64,000 bases of DNA from UBA6168 sp041752395 (GCA_041752395.1 JBGSWN010000043.1:1-64000); one strand, 5' to 3'. Counted from the first letter of the stretch, positions 43,001 to 52,091 are shown. The notes: generated by a model from the sequence alone, not told the origin. Made by a program: numbers and translations.

Positions 43001-43257
43001 TGCAGCGTATCCAAGAAGGCAAGCTTACCGCCAAAAAAGAAGGTCGTGCCCTTCGGGATGGTGACATCAAATCAGCTTGCCAAACTGCATGCCCTACTGG
43101 TGCAATTGTTTTCGGTGACACCAATGACAAGGACTCTGAGATTGCGAGGCGATTCAAGAATGAATTGAACTACATCGTTTTGGAAGAAGTGAACACCCGT
43201 CCATCGGTGCAGTACACTACCCGAGTGACTAATAGGGATGAGGCTTTGATTAGCTAA
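40030..43257 (+). CDS. actB: Alternative complex III subunit B, molybdopterin-like and iron-sulfur protein
   Basis: This 1,075-residue protein joins a molybdopterin-oxidoreductase-like domain, which in this family lacks the cofactor, with a ferredoxin-like domain. It has a twin-arginine signal SRRDFLKYLGF (48-58) followed by TIASC (Cys68), a possible lipidation site. The last 260 residues hold four cysteine clusters: CTGCGACQVAC, CQHCDNAPCENVCP, CIGTRYCANNCP and CSFCVQRI with ACQTACPTGAI, as expected for three [4Fe-4S] and one [3Fe-4S] or four similar centres. Electrons from quinol at ActC would pass through these to ActA hemes. It follows actA by 91 bp. Confidence 0.95.
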   Translation: MKNQSNNKEVWIGVEHLEQDPIFLESINREFSDAPALAHEAALESGTSRRDFLKYLGFSVGAATIASCNIPVKKALPFVVKPDEIVPGVATYYASSYVNGGDYCPVLVKTREGRPIKVEGNTMSSVTKGGTDARVQASVLSLYDTNRYQTAMKNDGGKWAKIGWADLDKEVGGKLAAGSVKVITNTILSPTAKKALGEFLAKYPGSSVVTYDAVSSSAQLQANEACYGKKSLPNYMFDKAEMIVSFGADFLGTWISPVEYARQYATNRRIDEVSKAKMSRHIQVESGMTLTGSNADHRILVRPSEMGAAIAALHNAVASKTGGATVSLPKVNDKAAAALAKVAAQLVANKGKSLVVCGTNNVGEQTLVNAINNMLDSWGNTMTFANASKQRQGIDAEIQGLIREMGAGSVGSVIVWGANPAFDLPNSDAFAEAFAKVKTKISFNGTPDETTALCDYIAPSNHWLESWGDAEAKEGHFSLMQPTIAPIFKTRQAEETLLLWSGSQNFNPASEQPYYEYLNANWQADMFTRQRTFATFQGFWDSVLHDGVFEVPVEAFTEFGWDGDVQAAAGKITKPGGDELEISFFETVNVGGGQYADNPWLQELPDPITRCVWGNYLQIPIEFDGNRRFDGVGKFKGLNNKEAYKEADMVKITVGGKEQTVTCVRQFGQKTDAVSMALGYGRKVSGAAGRNIGVNVYPWLSIDANGNTQYFAGIGNVSEKVGTDKYASVQYHHTMGVIGNAEGYEGKVNVDEIALMTIGKGFQGSLVERSVINRTNLSDLGNYSKELEEKRAEFEHLNSKSLYPYNEFVAETYSQGHHWGLHIDLNSCTGCGACQVACIAENNVPVVGKYEVYRHHEMTWLRIDRYFYGDYENPNVVYQPMMCQHCDNAPCENVCPVSATNHSSEGLNQMAYNRCIGTRYCANNCPYKVRRFNWMDYTTADLFPVNEHGPEPFVPYDGEVPFYADNLTRMVLNPDVTVRVRGVMEKCSFCVQRIQEGKLTAKKEGRALRDGDIKSACQTACPTGAIVFGDTNDKDSEIARRFKNELNYIVLEEVNTRPSVQYTTRVTNRDEALIS

Positions 43258-43321
43258 ACCTGATTTTCAAAAAAAGTAGCTGACAGAACTTTTTAACAGA
43301 AGTTCAAGAAATTGATAAAAT

Positions 43322-44755
43322 ATGAGCGCAGCAGTATCACGAATTCGTGAACCCCTGATAATGGGGAACAAAAATTATCACCAAATCACAGAGGACCTCA
43401 TCGGGCCAACCGAGAAGGCACCCAACCGGATGTGGATTATCGCTTTCACTTTGTCGGTGATGACCTTTGGATATGGTGCATTTTCACTTTGCTGGACTTT
43501 CTATTTCGGCATCGGAGCTTGGAATGCAAACCGTACCATCGGTTGGGCTTATGACATCACCAACTTCGTTTGGTGGATCGGTATCGGCCACGCAGGTACG
43601 CTGATTTCGGCTATCCTTCTACTTTTCCGCCAACGCTGGCGGACGGGAGTAAACCGTGCGGCGGAGGCCATGACGATTTTTGCGGTAATGTGCGCTGGAA
43701 TCTTTCCGGCTACACACACAGGTCGCCCTTGGTTTGACTTTTTCATGTTCCCATACCCTAACACAAGAGGGCCACTCTGGGTGAACTTTAATTCTCCGCT
43801 GCTTTGGGACTTGTTCGCCATCTCGACCTACTTCACGGTATCGCTTTTGTTTTGGTACACTGGGCTTGTGCCTGACCTAGCAACTGTGCGTGACCGCGCA
43901 AAAGGCGTTCGCAAGAAAATGTACGCCTTCGTATCAATGGGCTGGACGGGCAAAGCCAAGCATTGGCAGCGCCATGAGTACCTGTCCTTGATTTTGGCGG
44001 GTATTTCAACTCCCTTGGTACTTTCTGTACATACGATAGTAAGTTTTGACTTTGCTACTTCAGTAATTCCAGGATGGCACACCACCATTTTTCCTCCATA
44101 TTTTGTGGCGGGCGCTATCTTTTCTGGCTTCGCAATGGTACTTACGTTGATGGTCATCACCCGCAAATGTTTTAACCTGGAGGGATACATCACTATCAAC
44201 CACATCGAAAGCATGAACAAGGTGATTTTGGTGACGGGTACGATGGTTGGTTCAGCTTACCTTATCGAGCTTTTCGTGGCTTGGTATTCAGGCTACATCT
44301 ACGAGCAATTCGCATTCTACAATAGGGTGCTTGGCCCATATTATTGGTCATATATTGGTATGATGGGCTGTAACCTGCTTGCGCCGCAAGTGTTTTGGTC
44401 AAAGAAAATCCGACGTAATGTTTGGTGGACATTCTTTATCTCCATCTTCGTAAACATCGGGATGTGGTTTGAGCGCTTCGTAATCATTGCCACTACGCTT
44501 GCCCGTGATTATCTGCCATCAAGCTGGAGTTACTACTGGCCAAGCTGGGTGGAGATTGGAATTTATGTCGGCACATTCGGCTTGTTCTTTACGCTTTATT
44601 TGGTCTTCGCAAGGGTAGCACCCGTGGTAGCTGCCGCTGAGGTCAAAGCAATCTTGAAGCAATACGGCGACCAGTACATGGGCGAAAATGCACAGCCACA
44701 CCACCACCACCACGAAGATGAAACGGAGGATGCTGAGCACGGTGGTCACCACTAA
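43322..44755 (+). CDS. actC: Alternative complex III subunit C, NrfD-like quinol-binding membrane protein
   Basis: This 477-residue protein has about ten transmembrane helices and belongs to the NrfD/PsrC family. Typical segments are FTLSVMTFGYGAFSLCWTFY, WWIGIGHAGTLISAILLLF, GRPWFDFFMFPYPNTRGPLW and VILVTGTMVGSAYLIELFVA. It forms the quinol site of the complex and possibly a proton path. The C-terminus carries an unusual His/Glu-rich cytoplasmic-type tail (QPHHHHHEDETEDAEHGGHH) that could bind metal but may be simply disordered. It lies 64 bp after actB in the operon. Confidence 0.95.
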   Translation: MSAAVSRIREPLIMGNKNYHQITEDLIGPTEKAPNRMWIIAFTLSVMTFGYGAFSLCWTFYFGIGAWNANRTIGWAYDITNFVWWIGIGHAGTLISAILLLFRQRWRTGVNRAAEAMTIFAVMCAGIFPATHTGRPWFDFFMFPYPNTRGPLWVNFNSPLLWDLFAISTYFTVSLLFWYTGLVPDLATVRDRAKGVRKKMYAFVSMGWTGKAKHWQRHEYLSLILAGISTPLVLSVHTIVSFDFATSVIPGWHTTIFPPYFVAGAIFSGFAMVLTLMVITRKCFNLEGYITINHIESMNKVILVTGTMVGSAYLIELFVAWYSGYIYEQFAFYNRVLGPYYWSYIGMMGCNLLAPQVFWSKKIRRNVWWTFFISIFVNIGMWFERFVIIATTLARDYLPSSWSYYWPSWVEIGIYVGTFGLFFTLYLVFARVAPVVAAAEVKAILKQYGDQYMGENAQPHHHHHEDETEDAEHGGHH

Positions 44756-44795
44756 TTAATTGATAAACAGACTTTTATCTAAACAAGCAAATTCA

Positions 44796-45344
44796 ATGAA
44801 AGGTCAACATAAAGAAGTTCTGTTCGGGCTGTACAATGACGAGGAAGTGCTGATGGGTGCCATCAAGAAGGCCAAGAAGCAACATCTCGATATCATGGAT
44901 GTGTATTCGCCATTTCCTATTCACGGTTTAGACCCGCTACTTGGATTGGAAGAATCGAGGCTACACGTTGTAGGTTTTATCTTCGGGTTCTTGGGTTTGC
45001 TCACAGCCTTGATAGGTATTTCTTGGATATTCGGTGGCAGCTTGCTTTTTGAAGGCGACTGGGCCATAATATACGGTGGAAAGCCATATTGGTCACTGCC
45101 AGCATTCATTCCTATCACTTTTGAGATGACGGTTTTATTCTGTGCAATTGGTATGACAGTTGTTTTCTACATCATTTGTGGTCTAGGTTTTGGGGTAAAC
45201 AATCCAATATTGGATGACCGGATTACAGATGATAAATTTTGCTTGGCTTTTCAAACCAACGATATGGACGATGGAGCAATTGACAACCTCAAAGGCTTCT
45301 TAAATTCCACTGGAGCTGAGGAGGTTCACACCAAGACCATTTGA
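44796..45344 (+). CDS. actD: Alternative complex III subunit D (DUF3341)
   Basis: The ATG at 44796 gives 182 residues (MKGQHKEVLFGLYNDEEVLM); the upstream extension begins with a TTG at 44760 and is not needed. The DUF3341 pattern is clear: AIKKAKKQHLDIMDVYSPFP, HGLDPLLGLEESRL, then two membrane helices (VVGFIFGFLGLLTALIGISW and about residues 105-130, FIPITFEMTVLFCAIGMTVV). The rest is a cytoplasmic ferredoxin-like domain with LDDRITDDKFCLAF. It is a structural membrane subunit of the complex with no cofactor known. It lies between actC and actE. Confidence 0.92.
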   Translation: MKGQHKEVLFGLYNDEEVLMGAIKKAKKQHLDIMDVYSPFPIHGLDPLLGLEESRLHVVGFIFGFLGLLTALIGISWIFGGSLLFEGDWAIIYGGKPYWSLPAFIPITFEMTVLFCAIGMTVVFYIICGLGFGVNNPILDDRITDDKFCLAFQTNDMDDGAIDNLKGFLNSTGAEEVHTKTI

Positions 45345-45430
45345 TATTATTAAACAAATAGGTGAGACAGCCGCAAGCTCAAAACGAGCAGGTTGTTGAA
45401 CCCAAGCATATTCAAGATTCATTTTTGAAA

Positions 45431-46330
45431 ATGAAAATCATTCAAAATCTTCTTAAAGTCATGGCAATTTGCGCTGTTGTTTTCGGCGCATACTCTTGCC
45501 AGCAGCCTGGAAAAGACTCGACGGGAAGTGAGTTCATTCCGGATATGGCTCATGCTACAGCCTACGAGGCAAATGTTTTGACCAAGTACAACTTGAACTC
45601 TTGGGACGAGGAAAGTGTGAAGTCACGTCGTGAATTGTCACAACCCCGTCAACCCGTTCTTGGTACTATCCCTCGTGGATTCGCTGGTTCGGCTTCCTAC
45701 AATGGCGTTTATGCTTCAGCATTGGATGCTATCGAAAGCATGATGCAACGCATGAACCATAGTGGTGGCATTAAGTACACAGATAATGGACACGTTCCAT
45801 ATACTTATCCTGATACACAGGAAGGTCGTGATTTAGCTACGCAGCAAATCAAATACAGTCCATTTCCCATCACGGCTGATGGATTGGAAAAAGGTAAAGA
45901 CCTGTACAATATCTTCTGTGGAATCTGCCACGGCGAAAAAGGTGATGGCGGTGGATACTTGGTGCGCGATAATGGCGGAAAATATCCAGCACAACCAGCT
46001 AATTTCTTGGACAGTCAATTTGTAGCGGCTTCAAATGGTCGTTATTACCATGCCATCATGTATGGAAAGAACGCAATGGGAGCTTACCCGGATAAACTCG
46101 GTTTTCAAGAGCGTTGGGAGGTAATTCATTATATTCGGTCTTTGCAGGCGACTGCTAAGAAGGCGATTTATTCTGAAAAAGCAAATACACTAAATGCTGA
46201 GTTCGGAGTGCCTTTCGCAAGTGTACCGAAACCAGCTCCAAGTCCAGTTATCGAAGTAATGGATGAAACAACGACCATCGAACCAAACGCTGGGGGAGAA
46301 GTTAAGCATTCAGCATCGGAGCACCACTAA
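45431..46330 (+). CDS. actE: Alternative complex III subunit E, mono-heme cytochrome c lipoprotein
   Basis: The ATG at 45431 starts a lipoprotein signal (MKIIQNLLKVMAICAVVFGA, then YSC with the lipidated Cys), giving 299 residues; the frame opens 23 codons earlier without a signal. One heme motif CGICHGEKGDGGG is present, with a distal Met likely in the YHAIMYGKNAMGAYPDKLG segment. The N-terminal half has TIPRGFAGSASYNGVYASAL typical of ActE. It is a periplasmic electron carrier of the complex that may hand electrons to the oxidase. It lies between actD and actF. Confidence 0.93.
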   Translation: MKIIQNLLKVMAICAVVFGAYSCQQPGKDSTGSEFIPDMAHATAYEANVLTKYNLNSWDEESVKSRRELSQPRQPVLGTIPRGFAGSASYNGVYASALDAIESMMQRMNHSGGIKYTDNGHVPYTYPDTQEGRDLATQQIKYSPFPITADGLEKGKDLYNIFCGICHGEKGDGGGYLVRDNGGKYPAQPANFLDSQFVAASNGRYYHAIMYGKNAMGAYPDKLGFQERWEVIHYIRSLQATAKKAIYSEKANTLNAEFGVPFASVPKPAPSPVIEVMDETTTIEPNAGGEVKHSASEHH

Positions 46331-46393
46331 ATTTTTGAAAATCTGATTCAATCAAACCTGGCTGATAACCAGCAATAAAAAAATACCTGCAGC

Positions 46394-47689
46394 ATGAAGC
46401 AGTTTACGTTTGAAGCAAAACAAAAAAACTTTTTAATAGGTATGATGGGCTTAGGCCTGCTTTGCCTAATTCTGAGCTATTTCCTTGAGCCAGAGCAAAT
46501 TGCGGCAAGTGGTCAGCACGCCCGCTTTTGGTCTAACTTCTTGCTCAATGTCGTCTTTTTCACTGGTATTGCATTCATGATTACCTTCGTAATCGCTGCA
46601 TTTACCCTTGCTTACGCTGGATGGTACGTTGTGTTTAAGCGTATTTGGGAAGCGTTTTCCTCCTTTATGCTGCCAGGCTTGATAATGATGGTGCTTATTG
46701 GAATTGCGGTATATGCTCACATGAACCACCTGTACCATTGGGCGGATGCCGAGGCAGTGGCAACTGATAAGATATTGAATGGCAAATCTTCTTTTTTGAA
46801 TAAAAATTGGTATCTTTTTGGTTCAATCATCATCGTAGGCAGTTGGATATTTTTTGGCCGCAAATTCCGTCAAATCTCACTCGAAGAAGATAAGCATGGT
46901 GCAGAATCAACAAACTTTGTGCACCACCGTAATCTGCGGAAATATGCCGCTGTCTTTCTTCCAATTGCTGCATTCACAGGACCAGCAATTGTTTGGCAAT
47001 GGGTTATGTCTATTGATGCGCACTGGTACAGTACTTTGTTCGCTTGGTATTCCATGGCAAGCTGGTGGTTGGCAGGTTGTTCTTTGACTATTATGCTCAT
47101 CATTTACTTGAAATCAAAAGGTTATTTGGAGCAAATAACTAAGGAGCACCTCCATGATTTGGGCAAGTTCATGTTTGCTTTCAGCATTTTTTGGACGTAC
47201 TGTTGGTTCTCACAATATATGCTGATTTGGTACACGAATAACGGGGAGGAGACCATTTATTACTTCACTCGCAAAAACGAATATCCAGTGTTGTTTTTTG
47301 GCAACCTTGTCATCAATTTCGTGTTACCCTTTCTGATTTTGATGCGCAATACGACCAAGCGGCGCTACGGGACATTGTTTTTTGCTTCAGCCCTTGTATT
47401 CTTCGGACACTGGTTCGATTATTTCTACATGATAAAGCCAGGAGTTTTCATCACTGCACAAGAAGCAATGGCACATGGTAATGAGGCCGGCCATGATGGA
47501 GCAGAACATGCAGCGTCTTTTGTCTCAGGTTTTACTATTCCAGGTTTATTGGAAATTGGAGTTTTCCTTGGGTTCACTGCCTTTTTCATCTTCTGGGTTT
47601 TCAACCAGTTGACAAAAGCACCATTAATTGTACAGAACGATCCTTATTTGGAGGAGAGTTTGCACCACGAAGTGCAAGCCTACGAATAA
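46394..47689 (+). CDS. actF: Alternative complex III subunit F, NrfD-related membrane protein
   Basis: This 431-residue membrane protein has about ten helices, for example FLIGMMGLGLLCLILSYFLE and NFLLNVVFFTGIAFMITFVI. Conserved ActF features are MSIDAHWYSTLFAWYSMASW, FAFSIFWTYCWFSQYMLIWY and LVFFGHWFDYFYMIKPGVF. It is homologous to ActC and forms the second half of the membrane arm, without a proven quinol site. It is followed by the oxidase subunit II gene after 77 bp, so the two complexes are one transcription cluster. Confidence 0.94.
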   Translation: MKQFTFEAKQKNFLIGMMGLGLLCLILSYFLEPEQIAASGQHARFWSNFLLNVVFFTGIAFMITFVIAAFTLAYAGWYVVFKRIWEAFSSFMLPGLIMMVLIGIAVYAHMNHLYHWADAEAVATDKILNGKSSFLNKNWYLFGSIIIVGSWIFFGRKFRQISLEEDKHGAESTNFVHHRNLRKYAAVFLPIAAFTGPAIVWQWVMSIDAHWYSTLFAWYSMASWWLAGCSLTIMLIIYLKSKGYLEQITKEHLHDLGKFMFAFSIFWTYCWFSQYMLIWYTNNGEETIYYFTRKNEYPVLFFGNLVINFVLPFLILMRNTTKRRYGTLFFASALVFFGHWFDYFYMIKPGVFITAQEAMAHGNEAGHDGAEHAASFVSGFTIPGLLEIGVFLGFTAFFIFWVFNQLTKAPLIVQNDPYLEESLHHEVQAYE

Positions 47690-47766
47690 CGAATAAAATC
47701 GGGTAGTTACCGGGCTTTAGGGCCCAGCATTCAACTCAATTATTGAAAAATTATTAATTCGTCAAA

Positions 47767-49269
47767 ATGAGTACTGGATTAATTATCATAGCTTGTTTAA
47801 TTCTCATCGTCATCGTCATCATACAAATTGGTAAAGTCACTGATTTGGCTGCCAAGATTAGGGGCGAAGAGGCGGTTCAATTGGAAACGAATAAACGGTC
47901 AGGCAATTTTATGTTGCTTTTCATGGTTGCTTTCTTGGTGCTAACTTGTTGGTCAGCATGGCATTACAAAAACTGGATGCTAGGATATGGACCCCATGAA
48001 TCTGCATCTGCCCATGGTTCAGCAATTGATGGTGCCTTCAACATTACCTTGTTCTTCACAGGAATAGTGTTTGTTTTGACGCACATTGCCTTGTTTTGGT
48101 TTTCCTATAAATATGCAGGTAAGAAAGGTGTGATTTCCGAATTCATGCCGCACGATAACAAATTGGAGGTGATTTGGACTGCAATTCCAGCTATTGTGAT
48201 GTGTTTTCTGGTAGTTCGTGGCCTTGTTGCTTGGAATGAGGTGATGGCTGATGTTGCCGATGGCGAAGAATACATGGAAATTGAAGCAACTGGACAGCAG
48301 TGGCTGTGGCATCTGCGCTATCCTGGTGCAGACGGCAAATTAGGCACTCGCAATTTCAGGTTGATTAAATCTGGTGAAAATCCACTTGGTCAGGACTGGA
48401 TGGATGACAAGAACTTAGATGATATTATGCCTTCAGAAATCGTTCTTCCTGTTGGTAAAAAAGTTCGGGTTCGTATTACTGCAATGGATGTATTGCACAG
48501 CTTCGATTTACCACATTTTAGGGTAAAAATGGACGCAGTTCCAGGTATGCCCACTTATTTTGTCTTTACACCAATAAAAACGACTGAAGAATATAGGCAA
48601 GAATTGAAAAAGTATCCTGAGTACCAGCAACCAACTGACCCAAAAGACCCGAGTAGCCCGCCACTTTGGAAGTCATTTGAATATGAATTGGCCTGTGCAG
48701 AGCTTTGTGGAAAAGGCCACTTCTCCATGAGGCGATTGGTAAAAATTGTTTCAGAAGAAGATTATCAAAAATGGCTTAAAGACCAGCCATCATATTATTT
48801 GTCAAACGTTCGTGGCAAGGACTTTGACCCTCGCAAAGATGAAGTTTTGGGAATAGAAGTACAACAGCGTAAACAAGATTTCAATACGACTGTTGAAAAG
48901 GCACTTACAGCTGAAAAGACAGAGGAGAAAATCATCCGTTTGAATTACGTCTATTACAAAATTGGTTCTGCTGAATTGGATGATCGTTCAAAATACGAAT
49001 TAGATAACCTGATTGCAGCACTGAATAAGTACCCGAACATGACCATTGAAGTTGATGGGCATACAGATAGCGAAGGTGACGATGCTGCAAATTTGACGCT
49101 TTCCCAAGAAAGGGCAAAAGCAGTTTACAATTACCTCGTTACGAATCAAGTGACTGCAACAAGACTTCGTTCTAAGGGTTTTGGTGAAACAAAACCACTA
49201 GAATCCAACGATACGGAGGAAGGAAAAGCGAAAAATCGCCGCACCGAATTCCAGATTTTAACCCAATAA
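47767..49269 (+). CDS. coxB: Cytochrome c oxidase subunit II fused to an OmpA-type peptidoglycan-binding domain
   Basis: This 500-residue protein has four probable membrane segments (3-22, 49-66, 92-112, 136-155). The periplasmic Cu-A cupredoxin domain has His244 (DVLHSF), Cys310, Glu312, Cys314, His318 and Met321 (CAELCGKGHFSM), so all Cu-A ligands are present. An insertion of about 30 residues (EEYRQELKKYPEYQQPTDP) precedes the Cys pair. After a coiled linker (about 360-390) residues 393-500 form an OmpA_C domain: YKIGSAELDDRSKYELDNL, DGHTDSEGDDAANLTLSQER and GFGETKP with NRRTEFQI. The Asp and Arg of the peptidoglycan-binding motif are kept. Ordinary subunit II proteins are shorter and end after the Cu-A domain or with a heme c domain. 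Confidence 0.95.
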   Translation: MSTGLIIIACLILIVIVIIQIGKVTDLAAKIRGEEAVQLETNKRSGNFMLLFMVAFLVLTCWSAWHYKNWMLGYGPHESASAHGSAIDGAFNITLFFTGIVFVLTHIALFWFSYKYAGKKGVISEFMPHDNKLEVIWTAIPAIVMCFLVVRGLVAWNEVMADVADGEEYMEIEATGQQWLWHLRYPGADGKLGTRNFRLIKSGENPLGQDWMDDKNLDDIMPSEIVLPVGKKVRVRITAMDVLHSFDLPHFRVKMDAVPGMPTYFVFTPIKTTEEYRQELKKYPEYQQPTDPKDPSSPPLWKSFEYELACAELCGKGHFSMRRLVKIVSEEDYQKWLKDQPSYYLSNVRGKDFDPRKDEVLGIEVQQRKQDFNTTVEKALTAEKTEEKIIRLNYVYYKIGSAELDDRSKYELDNLIAALNKYPNMTIEVDGHTDSEGDDAANLTLSQERAKAVYNYLVTNQVTATRLRSKGFGETKPLESNDTEEGKAKNRRTEFQILTQ

Positions 49270-49304
49270 GAACCTTCAAATTTTAGAAGAAAAAAAATCG
49301 AAAT

Positions 49305-51155
49305 ATGGCTAACGCACATACTGCAGTTCAAGATAGGGATGAAATATTGATTCAGGAACTGGGATTTGACGACCATTTTCATGAGCATGAGCATGGCGAC
49401 AAATTCAAGTCGAACTTCATCATGAAGTACATCTTCAGCATGGATCACAAAATCATTGCTCGCCAGTTCCTCATCACGGGAATGATTTGGGCATTGATTG
49501 GTGCTGGAATGTCCTTGGTTTTCCGTTTGCAATTGGGTTTTCCAGAAGAAAGCATGGCTTGGCTTCGCCCGTTGCTTGGCAAATGGATTGAAGTTAACGA
49601 AGCGGGAATAGGAACACTGGCTCCTGAGTTCTACTACGCCTTGGTGACGATGCATGGAACCATCATCGTGTTCTTTGTATTGACAGCTGGTTTGAGCGGA
49701 ACTTTTAGTAACCTATTGATTCCGTTGCAATTAGGCGCCCGTGATATGGCATCGCCGCTGCTCAATATGCTTTCTTATTGGTTCTTTTTCTTGGCAAGTA
49801 TTGTCATGTTTTACTCTTTGTTCCTCAGCACTGGACCATTTGCGGGTGGTTGGGTTGCATACCCCCCATTGAGTGCTTTGCCTCAGGCATCTGATGGCTC
49901 GGGAACAGGCATGACGCTTTGGATTTTGAGCCTTGTTTTTTTCGTAATTTCTGTTGCCTTGGGTGGCATCAACTACGTGACAACGGTATTAAACCTTCGT
50001 ACCAAAGGAATGACCATGTGGCGGATGCCGCTCACAATTTGGGCATTCTTTGTAACTGCTATCCTTGCACTTTTATCTTTCCCAGTATTGGTTTCAGGTT
50101 TCTTGTTGCTGATGTTCGACAGAAGCATGGGAACTAGTTTTTACCTCAGTGAGATTTTTATTGGGGGGCAAGCACTTGACCACGTAGGCGGTAGCCCAAT
50201 CTTATACCAGCACTTGTTCTGGTTCTTGGGCCACCCGGAGGTTTACATCATTATTCTCCCTGCGATGGGTTTGACTTCTGAGGTGCTATCCGTTCACTGT
50301 CGTAAGCCAATCTTCGGCTACAAGGCGATGGTTTACTCCATCTTGGCCATCGGTTTCTTGTCCTTTATCGTTTGGGCGCACCACATGTTTATGTCCGGTG
50401 TTAATCCATTTATTGCCAATTTCTTCGTAATCTTTACACTTATCATTGCTGTACCATCTGCGGTAAAAGTGTTCAACTGGATTACGACCATTTATAAATC
50501 AAACGTCCGATACAATGCGGCATCCATGTTCGCAATCGGCTTTGTTTCGATGTTCATTTCGGGTGGTTTAACCGGCATCTTTCTAGGTAATTCCGTCATT
50601 GACATCCAAATGCATGATACTTATTTCGTGGTTGCCCACTTCCACATTGTAATGGGTGTGGCCGCAGTCTTTGGTATGTTTGCTGGGGTTTACCACTGGT
50701 TTCCAAAAATGTTTGGCCGTTTCATGAATGAGACGATGGGTAAAATGCACTTCTGGGGTACGCTGATAGGTGCCTACTCCATCTTTTGGCCAATGCACTA
50801 TCTGGGCATGGCCGGCGTTCCACGTCGTTACTACCGGTTCGACAACTTTGATACTTTCTCCCACTTTTCTGAAATGAACAAATTCATCACCATTGCTGCC
50901 ATCGTTACATTTGGCTTTCAGGTGCTGATGTTTGTAAACTTCTTCTACAGCATTTGGAAAGGTAAAAAAGTGACCAGCAAAAATCCTTGGGGTGCTACCA
51001 CCTTAGAGTGGACTACTCCTATTGATGTTGGTCACGGGAACTGGCCAGGCAAACTTCCTTCAGTTCACCGCTGGGCTTATGATTATGGTAAAAATGGGGA
51101 GGAGTTCGTATCTCAAGTAGAGCCAATGAAAGAAGGCGAAACAGAAGACCATTAA
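49305..51155 (+). CDS. coxA: Cytochrome c oxidase subunit I
   Basis: This 616-residue protein of twelve or more helices reduces oxygen at its heme-copper centre and pumps protons. Metal ligands are visible: a low-spin heme His117 (VTMHGTI), the Cu-B His-Tyr pair in LGHPEVYIIILP, the Cu-B pair WAHHMF, and the two heme histidines in DTYFVVAHFHIVMG. The HPEVY motif fits an A-type oxidase. The first 40 residues form a His/Glu-rich extension (DDHFHEHEHGDKF) before the first helix. It lies 35 bp after subunit II. Confidence 0.97.
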   Translation: MANAHTAVQDRDEILIQELGFDDHFHEHEHGDKFKSNFIMKYIFSMDHKIIARQFLITGMIWALIGAGMSLVFRLQLGFPEESMAWLRPLLGKWIEVNEAGIGTLAPEFYYALVTMHGTIIVFFVLTAGLSGTFSNLLIPLQLGARDMASPLLNMLSYWFFFLASIVMFYSLFLSTGPFAGGWVAYPPLSALPQASDGSGTGMTLWILSLVFFVISVALGGINYVTTVLNLRTKGMTMWRMPLTIWAFFVTAILALLSFPVLVSGFLLLMFDRSMGTSFYLSEIFIGGQALDHVGGSPILYQHLFWFLGHPEVYIIILPAMGLTSEVLSVHCRKPIFGYKAMVYSILAIGFLSFIVWAHHMFMSGVNPFIANFFVIFTLIIAVPSAVKVFNWITTIYKSNVRYNAASMFAIGFVSMFISGGLTGIFLGNSVIDIQMHDTYFVVAHFHIVMGVAAVFGMFAGVYHWFPKMFGRFMNETMGKMHFWGTLIGAYSIFWPMHYLGMAGVPRRYYRFDNFDTFSHFSEMNKFITIAAIVTFGFQVLMFVNFFYSIWKGKKVTSKNPWGATTLEWTTPIDVGHGNWPGKLPSVHRWAYDYGKNGEEFVSQVEPMKEGETEDH

Positions 51156-51186
51156 TTTTTGACAATAACTTGATTAACAATCAATT

Positions 51187-52089
51187 GTGAATAATAATAC
51201 CAAGGCTGCTGTAACGAACCCGCTAAGTTTAGTTTCGCAAAAAGTGCGGGACTTTGGGGAGTTGGTAAAATTCAAATTGTCATTAACGGTTGTTTACTCC
51301 GCCGTGATGGCCTATTTGATAGCAGCACAAGGCAGCATAAATTGGCTTTCTGTGCTAGTCCTTTCAGTTGGAGGCTTTTGCGTCTCAGGTGCAGCGAATG
51401 CGCTGAATCAAGTGCTGGAAAGGGATTTTGATAAATTGATGAAGCGCACTGAAAACCGGCCTTTGGCAACTGGTCGGATGACCGTTTCAGAGGGAGTTTT
51501 AGCAGCAGGCATTCTAAGCATCATTGGATTAATGCTCTTGGCACTATTCAACCCATGGGCTTCCCTTTTTGGAGTCATTGCATTGTTGAGTTATGCTTTT
51601 TTGTACACCCCAATGAAGCGGATAGGGCCTTCAGCGATTGCTGTTGGTGCACTTCCCGGTGCTTTGCCAATGTTGATTGGCTGCGTAGCATTTCAGGGTG
51701 AATTGACTTCGTTGGCACTGTCACTCTTCTTGTTGCAGTTCTTTTGGCAATTCCCACATTTCGGAGCCATCAGTTGGCTTGGATTTGAGGATTACCAAAA
51801 AGCAGGCTTCAAGTTTGTAGTGTCGAAAGATGGAAAGCAAGACCGGAGCATTGGATTGCAAGGCGTTTTTTATGCCTTGTGCCTATTGCCCGTTGGATTG
51901 GTTCCGTTTTACACCAATATAACAGGCATCGTTTCAGCTGTAATCGTAAGTGTTTTGGCGTTAGTTTATGCTTGGTTTGGTTGGAATCTTTATCGCCAAA
52001 GCGACCGAAAAGCAGCTGTACAACTGATGTTTTTTTCGTTTTTCTACTTGCCAGTTGCGTTAACTGCGCTCTGGATGGATAAAATTTGA
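51187..52089 (+). CDS. ctaB: Protoheme IX farnesyltransferase (heme O synthase)
   Basis: This 300-residue UbiA-family membrane enzyme attaches a farnesyl group to heme B to make heme O for the oxidase. The first Asp-rich motif is in NALNQVLERDFDKLMKRTENRPLA (about residues 72-95) and the second in WLGFEDYQKAGFKFVVSKDG. About eight helices follow the family pattern. The start codon is GTG (51187, MNNNTKAAV); no nearer ATG gives the N-terminus. It lies inside the oxidase operon, 31 bp after coxA and 2 bp before the next gene, which suits its role in cofactor supply. Confidence 0.95.
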   Translation: MNNNTKAAVTNPLSLVSQKVRDFGELVKFKLSLTVVYSAVMAYLIAAQGSINWLSVLVLSVGGFCVSGAANALNQVLERDFDKLMKRTENRPLATGRMTVSEGVLAAGILSIIGLMLLALFNPWASLFGVIALLSYAFLYTPMKRIGPSAIAVGALPGALPMLIGCVAFQGELTSLALSLFLLQFFWQFPHFGAISWLGFEDYQKAGFKFVVSKDGKQDRSIGLQGVFYALCLLPVGLVPFYTNITGIVSAVIVSVLALVYAWFGWNLYRQSDRKAAVQLMFFSFFYLPVALTALWMDKI

Positions 52090-52091
52090 AA

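Noticed and set aside
44693..44752. Histidine-rich ActC tail as a metal-binding regulatory domain
   Set aside because: It is a short disordered tail; similar His/Glu-rich ends occur in subunit I and ActE here without known function.
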